Of a stretch of 64,000 nt of DNA, positions 35,289 to 44,225 are shown in pieces. The stretch spans positions 1,426,001-1,490,000 of the forward strand of contig NZ_CP151634.1 in NCBI RefSeq assembly GCF_038397725.1, read 5' to 3'. Each line of letters opens with the position of its first letter. Positions within the stretch are counted from its first letter, which is position 1. The notes below the pieces were generated by a model. The model worked only from the letters and a program-made list of their open reading frames with translations. It did not search any database and was not told the origin of the DNA. Made by a program: the position numbers and the translations under genes. Source of the DNA: Microbacterium sp. LWO13-1.2 (lineage in GTDB: Bacteria; Actinomycetota; Actinomycetes; Actinomycetales; Microbacteriaceae).

Positions 35289-36191
35289 ATGTCCACGACG
35301 ACCATTCGTCGCTCCCGGCTGCACCGGCGCGAGCATCTCGCCGCCGCCGCCTTCATCGCCGTCCCGGTGCTCGGGTTCCTGATCTTCATCGCCTACCCGC
35401 TGCTGTTCGCCGTGTACGCGTCGTTCACCAAGTGGAACGGTCTCGGCGAGCCGGTGCTCAACGGCCTCGACAACTACGTCGAGATGTGGAACGACCCGTA
35501 CTTCTGGCAGGCGATGGGCAACACGGTGTTCATGATGATCGGCATCCCGATCGGACTGGTCATCTCGCTGCTGCTCGCGCTCGCCCTCAACCGCAAGATG
35601 CGCGGCACCACGTTCTTCCGCACCGTGTACTACGTGCCCGTCATCTCCTCGCTCGCCGCTGTCGCCATCCTCTGGCAGTGGGCGTACAACGGCGACTTCG
35701 GCCTGGTCAACCAGGTGCTGGCGTTCTTCGGGATCGACGGCCCGAACTGGCTGCAGAACGCCGACACCGCGAAGCCGGCGATCGTGATCATGGCCGTGTG
35801 GAAGGGCCTCGGGTTCTCGATGCTCCTCTATCTGGCGGCGCTGCAGTCGGTGCCGCGGCACCTGTACGAGGCCGCGGCCATCGACGGGGCGGGCGCGTTC
35901 TCGCAGTTCCGCCACATCACGATCCCGATGCTGCGCCCGGTGACCTTCTTCCTCGTCGTCACCAGCATCATCGGCGGTGCCCAGATCTTCATCGAGATCA
36001 ACATCATGACCCCCACCGGAGGACCCGAGTTCTCCACGGCATCCATCGTCTGGTACATCTGGCAGAAGGCGTTCAACTACCTCCAGATGGGCTACGCGAC
36101 AGCGATGTCGGTCGTGCTGGGACTGCTGGTCTTCGTCATCACGGCGATCCAGTTCCAGGTCAACCGTCGGTCCCAGTTCTCCATCGAGTGA
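35289..36191 (+). CDS. sugar ABC transporter permease, MalF type
   Basis: Permease of 300 aa with six helices. The EAA loop reads EAAAIDGAGAFSQ, and the helix before it contains WKGLGFSMLLYLAAL. ATG 35289 is preferred, with AGAGG 6 nt upstream; an in-frame GTG lies 6 nt earlier. It belongs to the operon that starts with the solute-binding lipoprotein and precedes its MalG partner by 7 bp. No ATPase is encoded here. Confidence 0.93.
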   Translation: MSTTTIRRSRLHRREHLAAAAFIAVPVLGFLIFIAYPLLFAVYASFTKWNGLGEPVLNGLDNYVEMWNDPYFWQAMGNTVFMMIGIPIGLVISLLLALALNRKMRGTTFFRTVYYVPVISSLAAVAILWQWAYNGDFGLVNQVLAFFGIDGPNWLQNADTAKPAIVIMAVWKGLGFSMLLYLAALQSVPRHLYEAAAIDGAGAFSQFRHITIPMLRPVTFFLVVTSIIGGAQIFIEINIMTPTGGPEFSTASIVWYIWQKAFNYLQMGYATAMSVVLGLLVFVITAIQFQVNRRSQFSIE

Positions 36192-36198
36192 GGCAGCC

Positions 36199-37176
36199 AT
36201 GACTCTTTCAGCCCCTGGAATGCAGGCAGTCCGCGAGACGGAGACAGCGCCTGGAACGATGACCACCGTGTTACCGGTGACCGCCCGCCGCCGGCTCCCG
36301 CGCCGCGTCTCCGGCGGATCGGATGCCCCGGTCGGCACGCGCTCCCGCTCCTACCGTGCGATGAACGTCATCGTCACGATCATCCTGTCCATCGGCGGCA
36401 TCGTGATGATCGCTCCGCTGCTGTGGACCTTCAGCACTTCGCTGAAGACCAAAGAGGCCGTGTTCGCCCTCCCGCCGCAGTGGATCCCCGATCCGGTGCA
36501 GTGGGAGACCTACATCCGCGTCTGGACCGCCGGCCCGCTCGCCAGTGGCATCTGGAACAGCATCATCGTCTCGGTGAGCGTCACCGTCGTCGGCACGGTG
36601 ACCTCGGCGGTCGCGGCCTTCGCCTTCGCGAAGATGCGGCTCCCGTTCAAGAACGTCGTGTTCCTGGCGATGCTCTCGGCGATCATGATCCCGTTCCCGA
36701 CGATCATGATCCCGCAGTTCAAGATGTTCGCGGATGCCGGAATGGTCGACACCCTGTGGCCGCTGATCCTGCCCGGCCTGTTCGGCAACATCGTGATGAT
36801 CTTCTTCCTCCGGCAGTTCCTCGACTCGGTTCCCGACTCGATCATCGAGGCGGCGAAGCTCGACGGCGCCGGCTACCTGCGGATCTTCTTCACCTTGATC
36901 TTCCCGGCGATCCGTCCGGCGATCGCGGCGCAGTTCATCCTCTGGTTCATGGCGATGTGGAACGACTACCTCGCGCCGATCATCTACCTGAACTCGCCCG
37001 AGAAGCAGACCCTGCAGCTCGTGATCGCGAGCTTCAACGCCACCTATGCCAGCCAGACCGACTACCCGCTGATCATGGCGGCGTCCTTCATCGCGCTGGT
37101 GCCCGTGCTCGTCGTATTCGTCGTGTTCCAGCGGCAGATCATCGAATCGGTCGCTCTGAGCGGATCGAAGGCCTGA
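36199..37176 (+). CDS. carbohydrate ABC transporter permease, MalG type
   Basis: Permease of 325 aa with an unusually long N-terminal tail of about 50 residues before the first helix, which starts at MNVIVTIILSIGG. The EAA loop is EAAKLDGAGYLR and the C-terminus is the usual ALSGSKA. If the tail is an artefact, the ATG at 36361 would be an internal start, but GAGGCAG before 36199 favours the long form. It pairs with the upstream MalF-type subunit. Confidence 0.92.
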   Translation: MTLSAPGMQAVRETETAPGTMTTVLPVTARRRLPRRVSGGSDAPVGTRSRSYRAMNVIVTIILSIGGIVMIAPLLWTFSTSLKTKEAVFALPPQWIPDPVQWETYIRVWTAGPLASGIWNSIIVSVSVTVVGTVTSAVAAFAFAKMRLPFKNVVFLAMLSAIMIPFPTIMIPQFKMFADAGMVDTLWPLILPGLFGNIVMIFFLRQFLDSVPDSIIEAAKLDGAGYLRIFFTLIFPAIRPAIAAQFILWFMAMWNDYLAPIIYLNSPEKQTLQLVIASFNATYASQTDYPLIMAASFIALVPVLVVFVVFQRQIIESVALSGSKA

Positions 37177-37177
37177 G

Positions 37178-38545
37178 ATGTCGACCATGACGAACGACCC
37201 GAGCACCTGGGGCGCGCGCAACGCGCATGACCCGACCGTGGTCCGCGGCGACGACGGGCTCTGGTACATGTTCTCGACGGATGCCGCCGCCGGCGTCTCG
37301 GACTTCCCGGTCGGTGCGCACATCCGCACCTCGACAGATCTCGTCACCTGGTCGTTCCACGGCACCGCGCTCGGCGAGGTGCCGGCCGCGGCGAAGGAAT
37401 GGAGCGGTGCCGAAGGGCTGTGGGCTCCCGAGGTGGTGCGCTGGCCGACAGCGGACGGCACGTCGCGCTGGCACATGTACTACTCGGCCTCGACGTTCGG
37501 CTCACGCACCTCGGCGATCGGCCTGGCCACGGCGAGCAGCCCGGCCGGTCCCTGGGCCGATCAGGGCATCGTGATAGCGACGCGGCACGACCGCGACGCG
37601 TACAACGCGATCGACGCCGCCATCGCATTCGATCGCGCAGGACGTCCGTGGATGATCTACGGATCGTTCTTCGGAGGCATCCATATCGTCGAACTCTCGG
37701 CGGAGACGGGGACGCGGCTCCGCGACGAACCCGGTGCGCTCATCGCCCGGCGTCCGGCCAGCGTCGACGGGGCGATCGAAGGCGCGTACATCCAGTACCG
37801 CCCGGAGGACGATCGCTTCGTGCTGTTCGTCTCCTACGACTCGCTCGTCGACACCTACAGCGTGCGCGTCGGAGTCGCCGATGAGATCACCGGTCCGTAT
37901 CGGGATGCGGCGGGGAACGATCTGACCTCGCCGACGGATGAGCGCGCTGCCGCGACCGGTACCAAGGTGCTCGGCGGCCACCGCTTCCCTGGTGGCACCG
38001 GGTTCATCGCGCCTGGGCACAACTCGATCTTCACCGACGGCGATGCGACGTTCATGGTGCATCACGTGCGGCTGGCCGATGCGCCCACGCGGCACGAGGC
38101 GCAGATCCGCCGCGTGCACTGGACCCGGAGCGGCTGGCCCGTGGTGTCGCCGCATCCTTTCGCCGGGGCCGGGACGGAGCGCCTGACCGCGCCCGAGCAG
38201 GTCGCAGGGGAGTGGGATGCCGTGCGCTTCGCGCCCGAGGTGTCCGCGCTCGTCGAAGCGCAGAGGGTGACTCTCGTATCGGATGCCGTGTCGGATGGCG
38301 AGCCTGTCGCGGTGACGATCCTCGTGGAGGGCGTTTCGTCTCGTCGCTTCGCTCCTCGCTCAACGACCGGGGTCACGCACCCGGTCGTTGAGCGCGCGGA
38401 GCGAGACGAAACGCGTGACGGAGTCGAGCTCGACGCGGTCGTGTTCGGCGCCTGGGATCCGGTCGCCTCGCGCACCGTCCTCGCCTTCAGCGGCATCGAC
38501 CCGAACGGTGTCGTCTGGAGCGGCTCGAAGGCGGTGACGTCGTGA
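37178..38545 (+). CDS. cytoplasmic GH43 arabinanase-like hydrolase carrying a REP element in its coding region
   Basis: GH43 protein of 455 aa without signal peptide. The base Asp is in AHDPTVV, the pKa-modulating Asp in NAIDAAI and the acid Glu in IEGAYIQY, the set found in arabinan endo-1,5-alpha-L-arabinosidases. It would shorten imported arabino-oligosaccharides. Residues about 386-412, in the C-terminal beta domain, are encoded by a long palindromic repeat (38332-38413) that keeps the frame open and gives the arginine-rich SSRRFAPRSTTG. That stretch is unlikely to be ancestral. The start lies 1 bp after the permease stop; ATG 37187 is an alternative. Confidence 0.88.
   Translation: MSTMTNDPSTWGARNAHDPTVVRGDDGLWYMFSTDAAAGVSDFPVGAHIRTSTDLVTWSFHGTALGEVPAAAKEWSGAEGLWAPEVVRWPTADGTSRWHMYYSASTFGSRTSAIGLATASSPAGPWADQGIVIATRHDRDAYNAIDAAIAFDRAGRPWMIYGSFFGGIHIVELSAETGTRLRDEPGALIARRPASVDGAIEGAYIQYRPEDDRFVLFVSYDSLVDTYSVRVGVADEITGPYRDAAGNDLTSPTDERAAATGTKVLGGHRFPGGTGFIAPGHNSIFTDGDATFMVHHVRLADAPTRHEAQIRRVHWTRSGWPVVSPHPFAGAGTERLTAPEQVAGEWDAVRFAPEVSALVEAQRVTLVSDAVSDGEPVAVTILVEGVSSRRFAPRSTTGVTHPVVERAERDETRDGVELDAVVFGAWDPVASRTVLAFSGIDPNGVVWSGSKAVTS
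38332..38413. repeat. REP-like palindromic element, copy 2, inside the GH43 gene
   Basis: The left arm (38332-38373) begins CGTTTCGTCTCG and contains GCTCAACGACCGG. The right arm (38379-38413) is its near complement, with CCGGTCGTTGAGC and GAGACGAAACG. The ends match the element at 11276-11337. It lies in frame within the C-terminal part of the GH43 coding sequence. Confidence 0.8.
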
Positions 38546-39180
38546 CCGCCCCCGCGCTGGGCGGTCTCGGCTGGACCGGCCGCGTGATGCAGGTACTGCA
38601 GGTGGTGACCTCCCTGATCGCCGTGAACGTGATGTTCCTGCTCGGCACGCTGCTCGGGCTCGGCATCCTCGGGCTCATGCCGGCTGCGGTCGCGGCATCC
38701 GCAGTGCTCCGGCAGGGCGACCTGCTCTCCGGTACCGCGGAAGGCGGCGTGGTCCGCACCTTCTGGATTCGCTACCGGGCGGAGTTCGCCCGTGCCAACC
38801 TCGCCGGCATCCCGTTCGGGATCGCCGGCCTGCTGCTCGCTGCCGACGCCGCGCTCCTGCCAACGCTGCAGGGCCCGCTCTCCGCCGCATTGCTCATGCT
38901 CACCGGCGTCGTCGTGATCGGCACCGCGACCATCGCGATCACCGCGGTCGTGCTGCTCTCCCGCTATGACGACCGCCCGGTTCCGGTGCTGCGTTTCGCG
39001 CTGGTTCTGCCGCTCACGTCCGTTCCCATGTCGCTCGGTGTGCTCGTCGTCATCGCGGCGTGGGCGGCGATCGTCGGGGCCTTCCCAGTGCTCCTGCCGC
39101 TGCTCGGAGTCTCGATTCCGATGGCGATCGCGGTCCGGCTCATCGACCGCCGACTCGACCGCATCGACCACGCCGGCTGA
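38542..39180 (+). CDS. DUF624 (YesL-like) membrane protein
   Basis: Membrane protein of 212 aa with about five helices. The N-terminal signature VTSLIAVNVMFLLGTLLGLG matches the start of DUF624 proteins, and an ITAVVLLSRYD segment follows the third helix. The GTG start overlaps the GH43 stop. Like its relative at 21688-22293 it is embedded in an importer/glycosidase operon, here with a MalFG-type rather than an LplB-type importer. Function is not established. Confidence 0.8.
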   Translation: MTAPALGGLGWTGRVMQVLQVVTSLIAVNVMFLLGTLLGLGILGLMPAAVAASAVLRQGDLLSGTAEGGVVRTFWIRYRAEFARANLAGIPFGIAGLLLAADAALLPTLQGPLSAALLMLTGVVVIGTATIAITAVVLLSRYDDRPVPVLRFALVLPLTSVPMSLGVLVVIAAWAAIVGAFPVLLPLLGVSIPMAIAVRLIDRRLDRIDHAG

Positions 39181-39263
39181 CCGGCATCCCCATCCGTTTC
39201 CCATAGCCCGAGTACCTCGCCGTGCTGCGCGTGCAGCCGGCCTGTCCCAGAGAAGGAAAATCC

Positions 39264-40763
39264 GTGACCAAGGCACGCATCTCCATCGACCGCGAGGCGG
39301 TCGTCGCTCCGATCGATCGGCGCATCTTCGGCTCGTTCGTCGAGCACCTCGGCCGCTGCGTCTACGACGGCATCTACGAACCCGGCCACCCCACGGCGAA
39401 CGAGGACGGCTTCCGCCTCGATGTCGTCGACCTCGTCCGCGAGCTCGGCTCCAGCACCATCCGCTACCCCGGAGGCAACTTCGTCTCCGGCTTCCGCTGG
39501 GAGGACTCGGTCGGCCCGCGTGAGCAGCGCCCGGTGCGGCGCGACCTGGCCTGGCACTCGATCGAGACGAACCAGGTCGGCGTCGACGAGTTCTCGCGCT
39601 GGCTCGCGCTCACCGGCTCCGAACTGATGATGGCGGTGAACCTCGGCACGCGCGGCATCGAGGCAGCCCTCGACCTGCTCGAGTACTGCAACCACCCCTC
39701 CGGTACGGCGCTGAGCGACCAGCGCATCGCCAACGGCTCCGTCGAGCCGCATGGCATCAAGATGTGGTGCCTGGGCAACGAGATGGACGGCCCGTGGCAG
39801 ACCGGCTACATGACGGCCGAGGACTACGGCAAGATCGCCGCCCGCACGGCGCAGGCGATGAAGACCGCGGACAAGACTCTCGAGCTCGTCGTGTGCGGGT
39901 CGTCGAGCTCGTCGATGCCGACCTTCGGCGACTGGGAGCGCACGGTGCTCGAGCACGCCTACGAGCACGTGGACTACATCTCCTGCCACGCCTACTACCA
40001 GGAGCGCGGCGGCGACCTGGCCTCGTACCTCGCATCGTCGGTCGACATGCAGTATTTCATCGAGACGGTCGTCGCGACGGCCGACCACGTCGGCAACAAG
40101 CTGAAGTCGTCGAAGAAGATCAAGCTCTCCTTCGATGAGTGGAACATCTGGTACCTCGACGAGCACCAGGCATCCGACGAGGTCAACGACGAATGGCGCG
40201 TCGCGCCCCGCCAGCTCGAGGACGTGTACTGCGTGGCGGATGCCGTGGTGCTCGGCAACCTGCTGATCACGCTGCTGAAGAACCACGACCGCGTGGCATC
40301 CGCCTCGCTCGCCCAGCTGGTCAACGTGATCGCGCCGATCATGACCGAACCGGGCGGCGACGCCTGGCGTCAGACCACGTTCTTCCCGTTCTCGGTGACC
40401 TCGCGCCTCGCGAAGGGCGAGATCGTGAAGCCGCGGATCGACGTCGGCACGTATGAGACGAAGGTGTACGGCGAGGCACCCCTGGTCGACTCGGTGGTCA
40501 CCACCGACGGTCCGCAGTCGGCGGTCTTCCTGGTGAACCGCAGCCAGACCGAATCCATCGAGGTGCAGATCGCCGTCACCGAGCTCGGCGCGACGTCGAT
40601 CGACGAAGCCGTGACGGTCTGGGACGACGACGTGTACGCCAAGAACACGCTCGAGAACCAGACCCGCGTCGGACTGAAGACGCTCGAGGGCGCCGCGCTC
40701 GCCGACGGCGTGCTCACCGTCATGCTGCCGCCGGTGTCATGGTCGGCCATCGCGCTGAGCTGA
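39264..40763 (+). CDS. GH51 alpha-L-arabinofuranosidase
   Basis: Intracellular enzyme of 499 aa, typical GH51 length. RIFGSFVEHLGRCVYDGIYE opens the barrel; the acid/base Glu is in LGNEMDGPWQ and the nucleophile Glu in SFDEWNIWY. It removes terminal arabinofuranose from arabinan and arabinoxylan oligosaccharides. The GTG at 39264 has AGAAGGAAAA 4 nt upstream; the frame extends a little further left without a site. The gene follows the DUF624 gene after 83 bp, probably in the same operon. A paralogue lies at 41756-43291. Confidence 0.94.
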   Translation: MTKARISIDREAVVAPIDRRIFGSFVEHLGRCVYDGIYEPGHPTANEDGFRLDVVDLVRELGSSTIRYPGGNFVSGFRWEDSVGPREQRPVRRDLAWHSIETNQVGVDEFSRWLALTGSELMMAVNLGTRGIEAALDLLEYCNHPSGTALSDQRIANGSVEPHGIKMWCLGNEMDGPWQTGYMTAEDYGKIAARTAQAMKTADKTLELVVCGSSSSSMPTFGDWERTVLEHAYEHVDYISCHAYYQERGGDLASYLASSVDMQYFIETVVATADHVGNKLKSSKKIKLSFDEWNIWYLDEHQASDEVNDEWRVAPRQLEDVYCVADAVVLGNLLITLLKNHDRVASASLAQLVNVIAPIMTEPGGDAWRQTTFFPFSVTSRLAKGEIVKPRIDVGTYETKVYGEAPLVDSVVTTDGPQSAVFLVNRSQTESIEVQIAVTELGATSIDEAVTVWDDDVYAKNTLENQTRVGLKTLEGAALADGVLTVMLPPVSWSAIALS

Positions 40764-40767
40764 TCCG

Positions 40768-41754
40768 ATGAATCCTCTCTTGCGTCTGGCCGGCGCCGTC
40801 GCAGTCGTCGCGGTGACGGCGGCGCTGGCCGGATGCGGAACCGCGGCCGCGGCCGCGCCCCAACTGTCCGGCGACATCTTCGTGCACGACCCGGCCTACG
40901 TGCAGACGGCCGATGGCGAGTACGTGTACTCGACGGGGAACGGGCAGATCGGTGACGGCAACATCCAGATCCGCCGATCCGATGACGGGGCGAGCTGGGA
41001 GTACGTCGGCGAGGTCTGGGCGTCCAAGCCCGATTGGTTGTCGGATGCCGTGCCCGGCGTCGACAACCTCTGGGCTCCTGAGCTCTACGAACACGACGGC
41101 GTCTGGTACCTCTACTACTCGGCGTCGACCTTCGGCAGCAGTGATTCGGTGATCGCACTCGCTACCAACACGACTCTCGACCCGGAGGATCCGTCGTATG
41201 AGTGGGTCGATCGAGGCGAGGTGATCTCCTCTGCCGGCGCCGACTTCAACGCGATCGATCCGGGCATCGTCGAGGATGCGGACGGCGTGCCGTGGATGGC
41301 ATTCGGCTCATTCTTCTCCGGCATCCATATGGTGCAGCTGGAGTGGCCGAGCGGATTGCGTGCATCCGACGCAGACGAGCCGATCCGCATCGCGGATCGC
41401 GGACTCGTCGAGAACGCGATCGAGGCGCCGTACATCGTGCCGCACGACGGCTGGTACTACCTGTTCCTGTCGCGCAACTTCTGCTGCAAGGGCGTCGACA
41501 GCACGTACGAGATCATCGTCGGGCGATCGAAGTCGGTAACGGGGCCGTATCTGGATGCGGACGGCGGCGAGCTCCTCGACGACGGCGGCACCGTGGTGCT
41601 GACGACCGATGGCTCCCGCGTCGGGCCGGGTGGGCAGTCCGTGTTCGAGGACATGCTCGCCTTCCACTTCTACGACGGTGCCGCCGATGGCATCCCGACT
41701 CTGGGCCTTCGACCGCTCACCTGGCGCGACGGCTGGCCTGAGGTCGCTGACTGA
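40768..41754 (+). CDS. GH43 endo-1,5-alpha-L-arabinanase, predicted lipoprotein
   Basis: GH43 protein of 328 aa. The signal peptide ends in the lipobox LAGC at about residue 23, so the enzyme is probably anchored on the outer face of the membrane. Catalytic regions are VHDPAYV (base), NAIDPGI (modulator) and IEAPYIV (acid). It would cut arabinan near the importer. It starts 4 bp after the GH51 stop. Its stop is separated by one base from the stop of the convergent second GH51 gene, leaving no room for a terminator between them. Confidence 0.9.
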   Translation: MNPLLRLAGAVAVVAVTAALAGCGTAAAAAPQLSGDIFVHDPAYVQTADGEYVYSTGNGQIGDGNIQIRRSDDGASWEYVGEVWASKPDWLSDAVPGVDNLWAPELYEHDGVWYLYYSASTFGSSDSVIALATNTTLDPEDPSYEWVDRGEVISSAGADFNAIDPGIVEDADGVPWMAFGSFFSGIHMVQLEWPSGLRASDADEPIRIADRGLVENAIEAPYIVPHDGWYYLFLSRNFCCKGVDSTYEIIVGRSKSVTGPYLDADGGELLDDGGTVVLTTDGSRVGPGGQSVFEDMLAFHFYDGAADGIPTLGLRPLTWRDGWPEVAD

Positions 41755-41755
41755 G

Positions 41756-43291
41756 CTACGCGCGAGTCGCCTCCAGCTCGATCACCGACCAGGAGAGCGC
41801 CGGGAGAGTTGCGCGGACGGCACCGTCGACGATCTCGGCCGCGGCGAGCGGGACCATGTGCACGGCATCCGGAGTGGTCTCGAGGTTGGTGGTCAGGCGG
41901 TCGCCGCCCTCCGGGATCGTGAGCGTCTCGGCCCCGACGACCCGAAGCCCGCCCATCCCGCGCAGGTCGATCGTCAGGTCGCTCTCCTCGCTCAGCGAGC
42001 GGTTCGCGACGAACACCACGACGCGTCCGGTCTCCTCATCCCAGGTCGCGGCGGCGTCGACCGCATCGACGCCGCCGTAGCGCTTCGTCTCGATCTGCGG
42101 CGCCGACACCGCGAGCCGCAGGATGCGCCCCTGTGCGAGACGCGCCATCCGCTCGAACGGCCAGAAGCTCGTCTGTCGCCAGGCCGGTCCGTTCTCCTCC
42201 GAGCGGATGGGCGCGATCACGTTCACCAGCTGCGCCTGGTTCGCGATCTTCACGCGGTCGCCGTGGCGCAGGAGGCTGTTGAGCAGGGTGCCGACGACGA
42301 CGGCATCGGTCACGTCGTAGGTGTCCTCGATCAGACGCGGATGCTCTCGCCACCCCGCCTTCGCGATCTCGCCTGCCTCGACGTCGTTGTACTTCACCTG
42401 GTCCCAGACGTTCCATTCGTCGAACGAGATGTCGACCTGCTTGGTGTGCTTGCCCGCGGCCTTGACCGCATCGACCGTCGCGATGACACCCTCGATGAAG
42501 GCATCCATGTCGACCGACTCGGCGAGGAACGACTCGGCGTCGCCGTCGTGCTCCTGGTAGTAGGCGTGCATCGAGACGTAGTCGACCTCGTCGTACGCGT
42601 GGGTGAGCACCGTGTGCTCCCATGTCCCGAAGGTCGGCATCGAACGGGAGGACGAGCCCACGGCCACCAGCTCGATCGACGGGTCGACGAGTTTCATCGC
42701 CTTGGCCGACTCCTGCGCCAGTCGCCCGTACTCGCCGGCTGTCTTGCCGCCGATCTGCCACGGGCCGTCGAGCTCGTTGCCCAGGCACCACAGCTTGATG
42801 TCGAACGGCTGCTCGGCGCCGTTCTTGCGACGCAGGTCCGACCAGTACGTTCCGCCGGGGTGGTTGGCGTATTCGACGAGCGACCGGGCCTCCTCGACGC
42901 CACGAGTGCCGAGGTTGATCGCCTCCATGACCTCGACGTCGGCCTCCTTCGCCCAGTCCATGAACTCGTGCAGGCCGAAGGCGTTGGTCTCGATCGTGTG
43001 CCAGGCGCCGTCGATGCGCACGGGACGACCCTCCACGGGACCCACGCCGTCCTCCCACCGGTAGCCCGAGACGAAGTTGCCGCCCGGGTAGCGGACGACC
43101 GTCGGGCCCATCTCCCGCACCAGCGCGAGCACGTCCGTGCGGAAGCCGCGTTCATCGGCCTGCGGGTGCCCCGGCTCGTAGATGCCGGTGTACACGCAGC
43201 GCCCCATGTGCTCGACGAACGATCCGAAGAGTCTCCGGGGGACGTCGGCGATCGTGAAGTCGCGGTCGATGGTGATGCGGGCGCTACTCAT
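41756..43291 (-). CDS. GH51 alpha-L-arabinofuranosidase, second copy
   Basis: Intracellular enzyme of 511 aa with RLFGSFVEHMGRCVYTGIYE at the start, acid/base Glu in LGNELDGPWQ and nucleophile Glu in SFDEWNVWD. It is clearly paralogous to the GH51 at 39264-40763 but diverged, so it may prefer another linkage or oligosaccharide size. It is the last gene of the minus-strand importer operon (45169-46515 binding protein, then two permeases) controlled by the LacI at 46667. Confidence 0.94.
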   Translation of the reverse strand: MSSARITIDRDFTIADVPRRLFGSFVEHMGRCVYTGIYEPGHPQADERGFRTDVLALVREMGPTVVRYPGGNFVSGYRWEDGVGPVEGRPVRIDGAWHTIETNAFGLHEFMDWAKEADVEVMEAINLGTRGVEEARSLVEYANHPGGTYWSDLRRKNGAEQPFDIKLWCLGNELDGPWQIGGKTAGEYGRLAQESAKAMKLVDPSIELVAVGSSSRSMPTFGTWEHTVLTHAYDEVDYVSMHAYYQEHDGDAESFLAESVDMDAFIEGVIATVDAVKAAGKHTKQVDISFDEWNVWDQVKYNDVEAGEIAKAGWREHPRLIEDTYDVTDAVVVGTLLNSLLRHGDRVKIANQAQLVNVIAPIRSEENGPAWRQTSFWPFERMARLAQGRILRLAVSAPQIETKRYGGVDAVDAAATWDEETGRVVVFVANRSLSEESDLTIDLRGMGGLRVVGAETLTIPEGGDRLTTNLETTPDAVHMVPLAAAEIVDGAVRATLPALSWSVIELEATRA

Positions 43292-43310
43292 TGCTCTCCA
43301 ATTGAGGGGT

Positions 43311-44225
43311 TCACTGACCGCCGAAGCCGCTGGTCGCGACGCCTTTGACGATCTGCTTCTGGAAGATGATGAACACGATGATGAGGGGGAGTGCGGCGAG
43401 GACCGCCTGCGCCATGACCTGTGCGTACTGGACGCCGTAGGCGCTGATGACGGTCTGCAGTCCCACCGGAAGAGTCATCAGCGTGGTGTCGTTGATGACC
43501 AGGAACGGCCAGAGGAAGTTGTTCCACGCGCCGATGAACACGAAGATCGCCACCGATGCCAGGATCGGCCGTGACAGCGGCAGCACGATCGACCAGAAGA
43601 TCCGGAACCGGCTGGCGCCGTCCACGCGTGCCGCCTCTTCGAGCTCGATCGGGACCGCGTCGAAGAACCGCTTGAGGATGAACACCATCGCCGGCGCCAC
43701 CACCTGCGGCAGGATCAGGCCCCAGTAGGTGTCGATCATGTTGAAGGTGAGCATCTGGTAGAACAGCGGGATGATCAGCACCTGCGGCGGCACCACGATC
43801 GACGCGATGATGACGGCGAACAGCCACTTGCGGCCGGTGAAGTCGAGCCGCGAGAACGCGTAGGCCGCCAGGGCCGAGATCGCCAGGGTGATCAAGGTCA
43901 CCGCCGCCGACGTCCACAGGCTGTTGAACGCCCAGGTGTAGACGTTCCCCTGCGAGAGGATCGCCGTGAACGCCTCGATCGTCGGACCGGAGGCGCCGAT
44001 CCATCCGGGGTCGCCGGATGCGGCATCCGTCTCCGTCTTGAACGCGGTGGCGACCGCCCAGAGGAAGGGCAGCAGCCAGCCGATCGCGAGCAGCGCGAGC
44101 ACGGCGAACGCGACGATGCGCAGCGGGCCGAACGGCTTCTGGCCGGGGACGTGCGGGCGACGCCTCGCGCGCGCCTGCGGAGCGACGATCGTCTCGGTCG
44201 TGGGTGCGAGAGTGGTGGCAGACAT
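43311..44225 (-). CDS. carbohydrate ABC transporter permease, MalG type
   Basis: Permease of 304 aa. After a basic N-terminal tail of about 40 residues come six helices, the EAA loop [13 protein letters not shown] and a C-terminus ending in GFGGQ. The start codon shares one base with the stop of the MalF-type gene (TGATG). The longer frame further upstream lies inside that gene and is not coding. Confidence 0.93.
   Translation of the reverse strand: MSATTLAPTTETIVAPQARARRRPHVPGQKPFGPLRIVAFAVLALLAIGWLLPFLWAVATAFKTETDAASGDPGWIGASGPTIEAFTAILSQGNVYTWAFNSLWTSAAVTLITLAISALAAYAFSRLDFTGRKWLFAVIIASIVVPPQVLIIPLFYQMLTFNMIDTYWGLILPQVVAPAMVFILKRFFDAVPIELEEAARVDGASRFRIFWSIVLPLSRPILASVAIFVFIGAWNNFLWPFLVINDTTLMTLPVGLQTVISAYGVQYAQVMAQAVLAALPLIIVFIIFQKQIVKGVATSGFGGQ

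Noticed and set aside
33933..36338. 801-aa minus-strand open frame opposite binding protein and permease genes
   Set aside because: Spans three well-supported genes on the other strand, low-complexity His/Asp/Arg composition, no domain.
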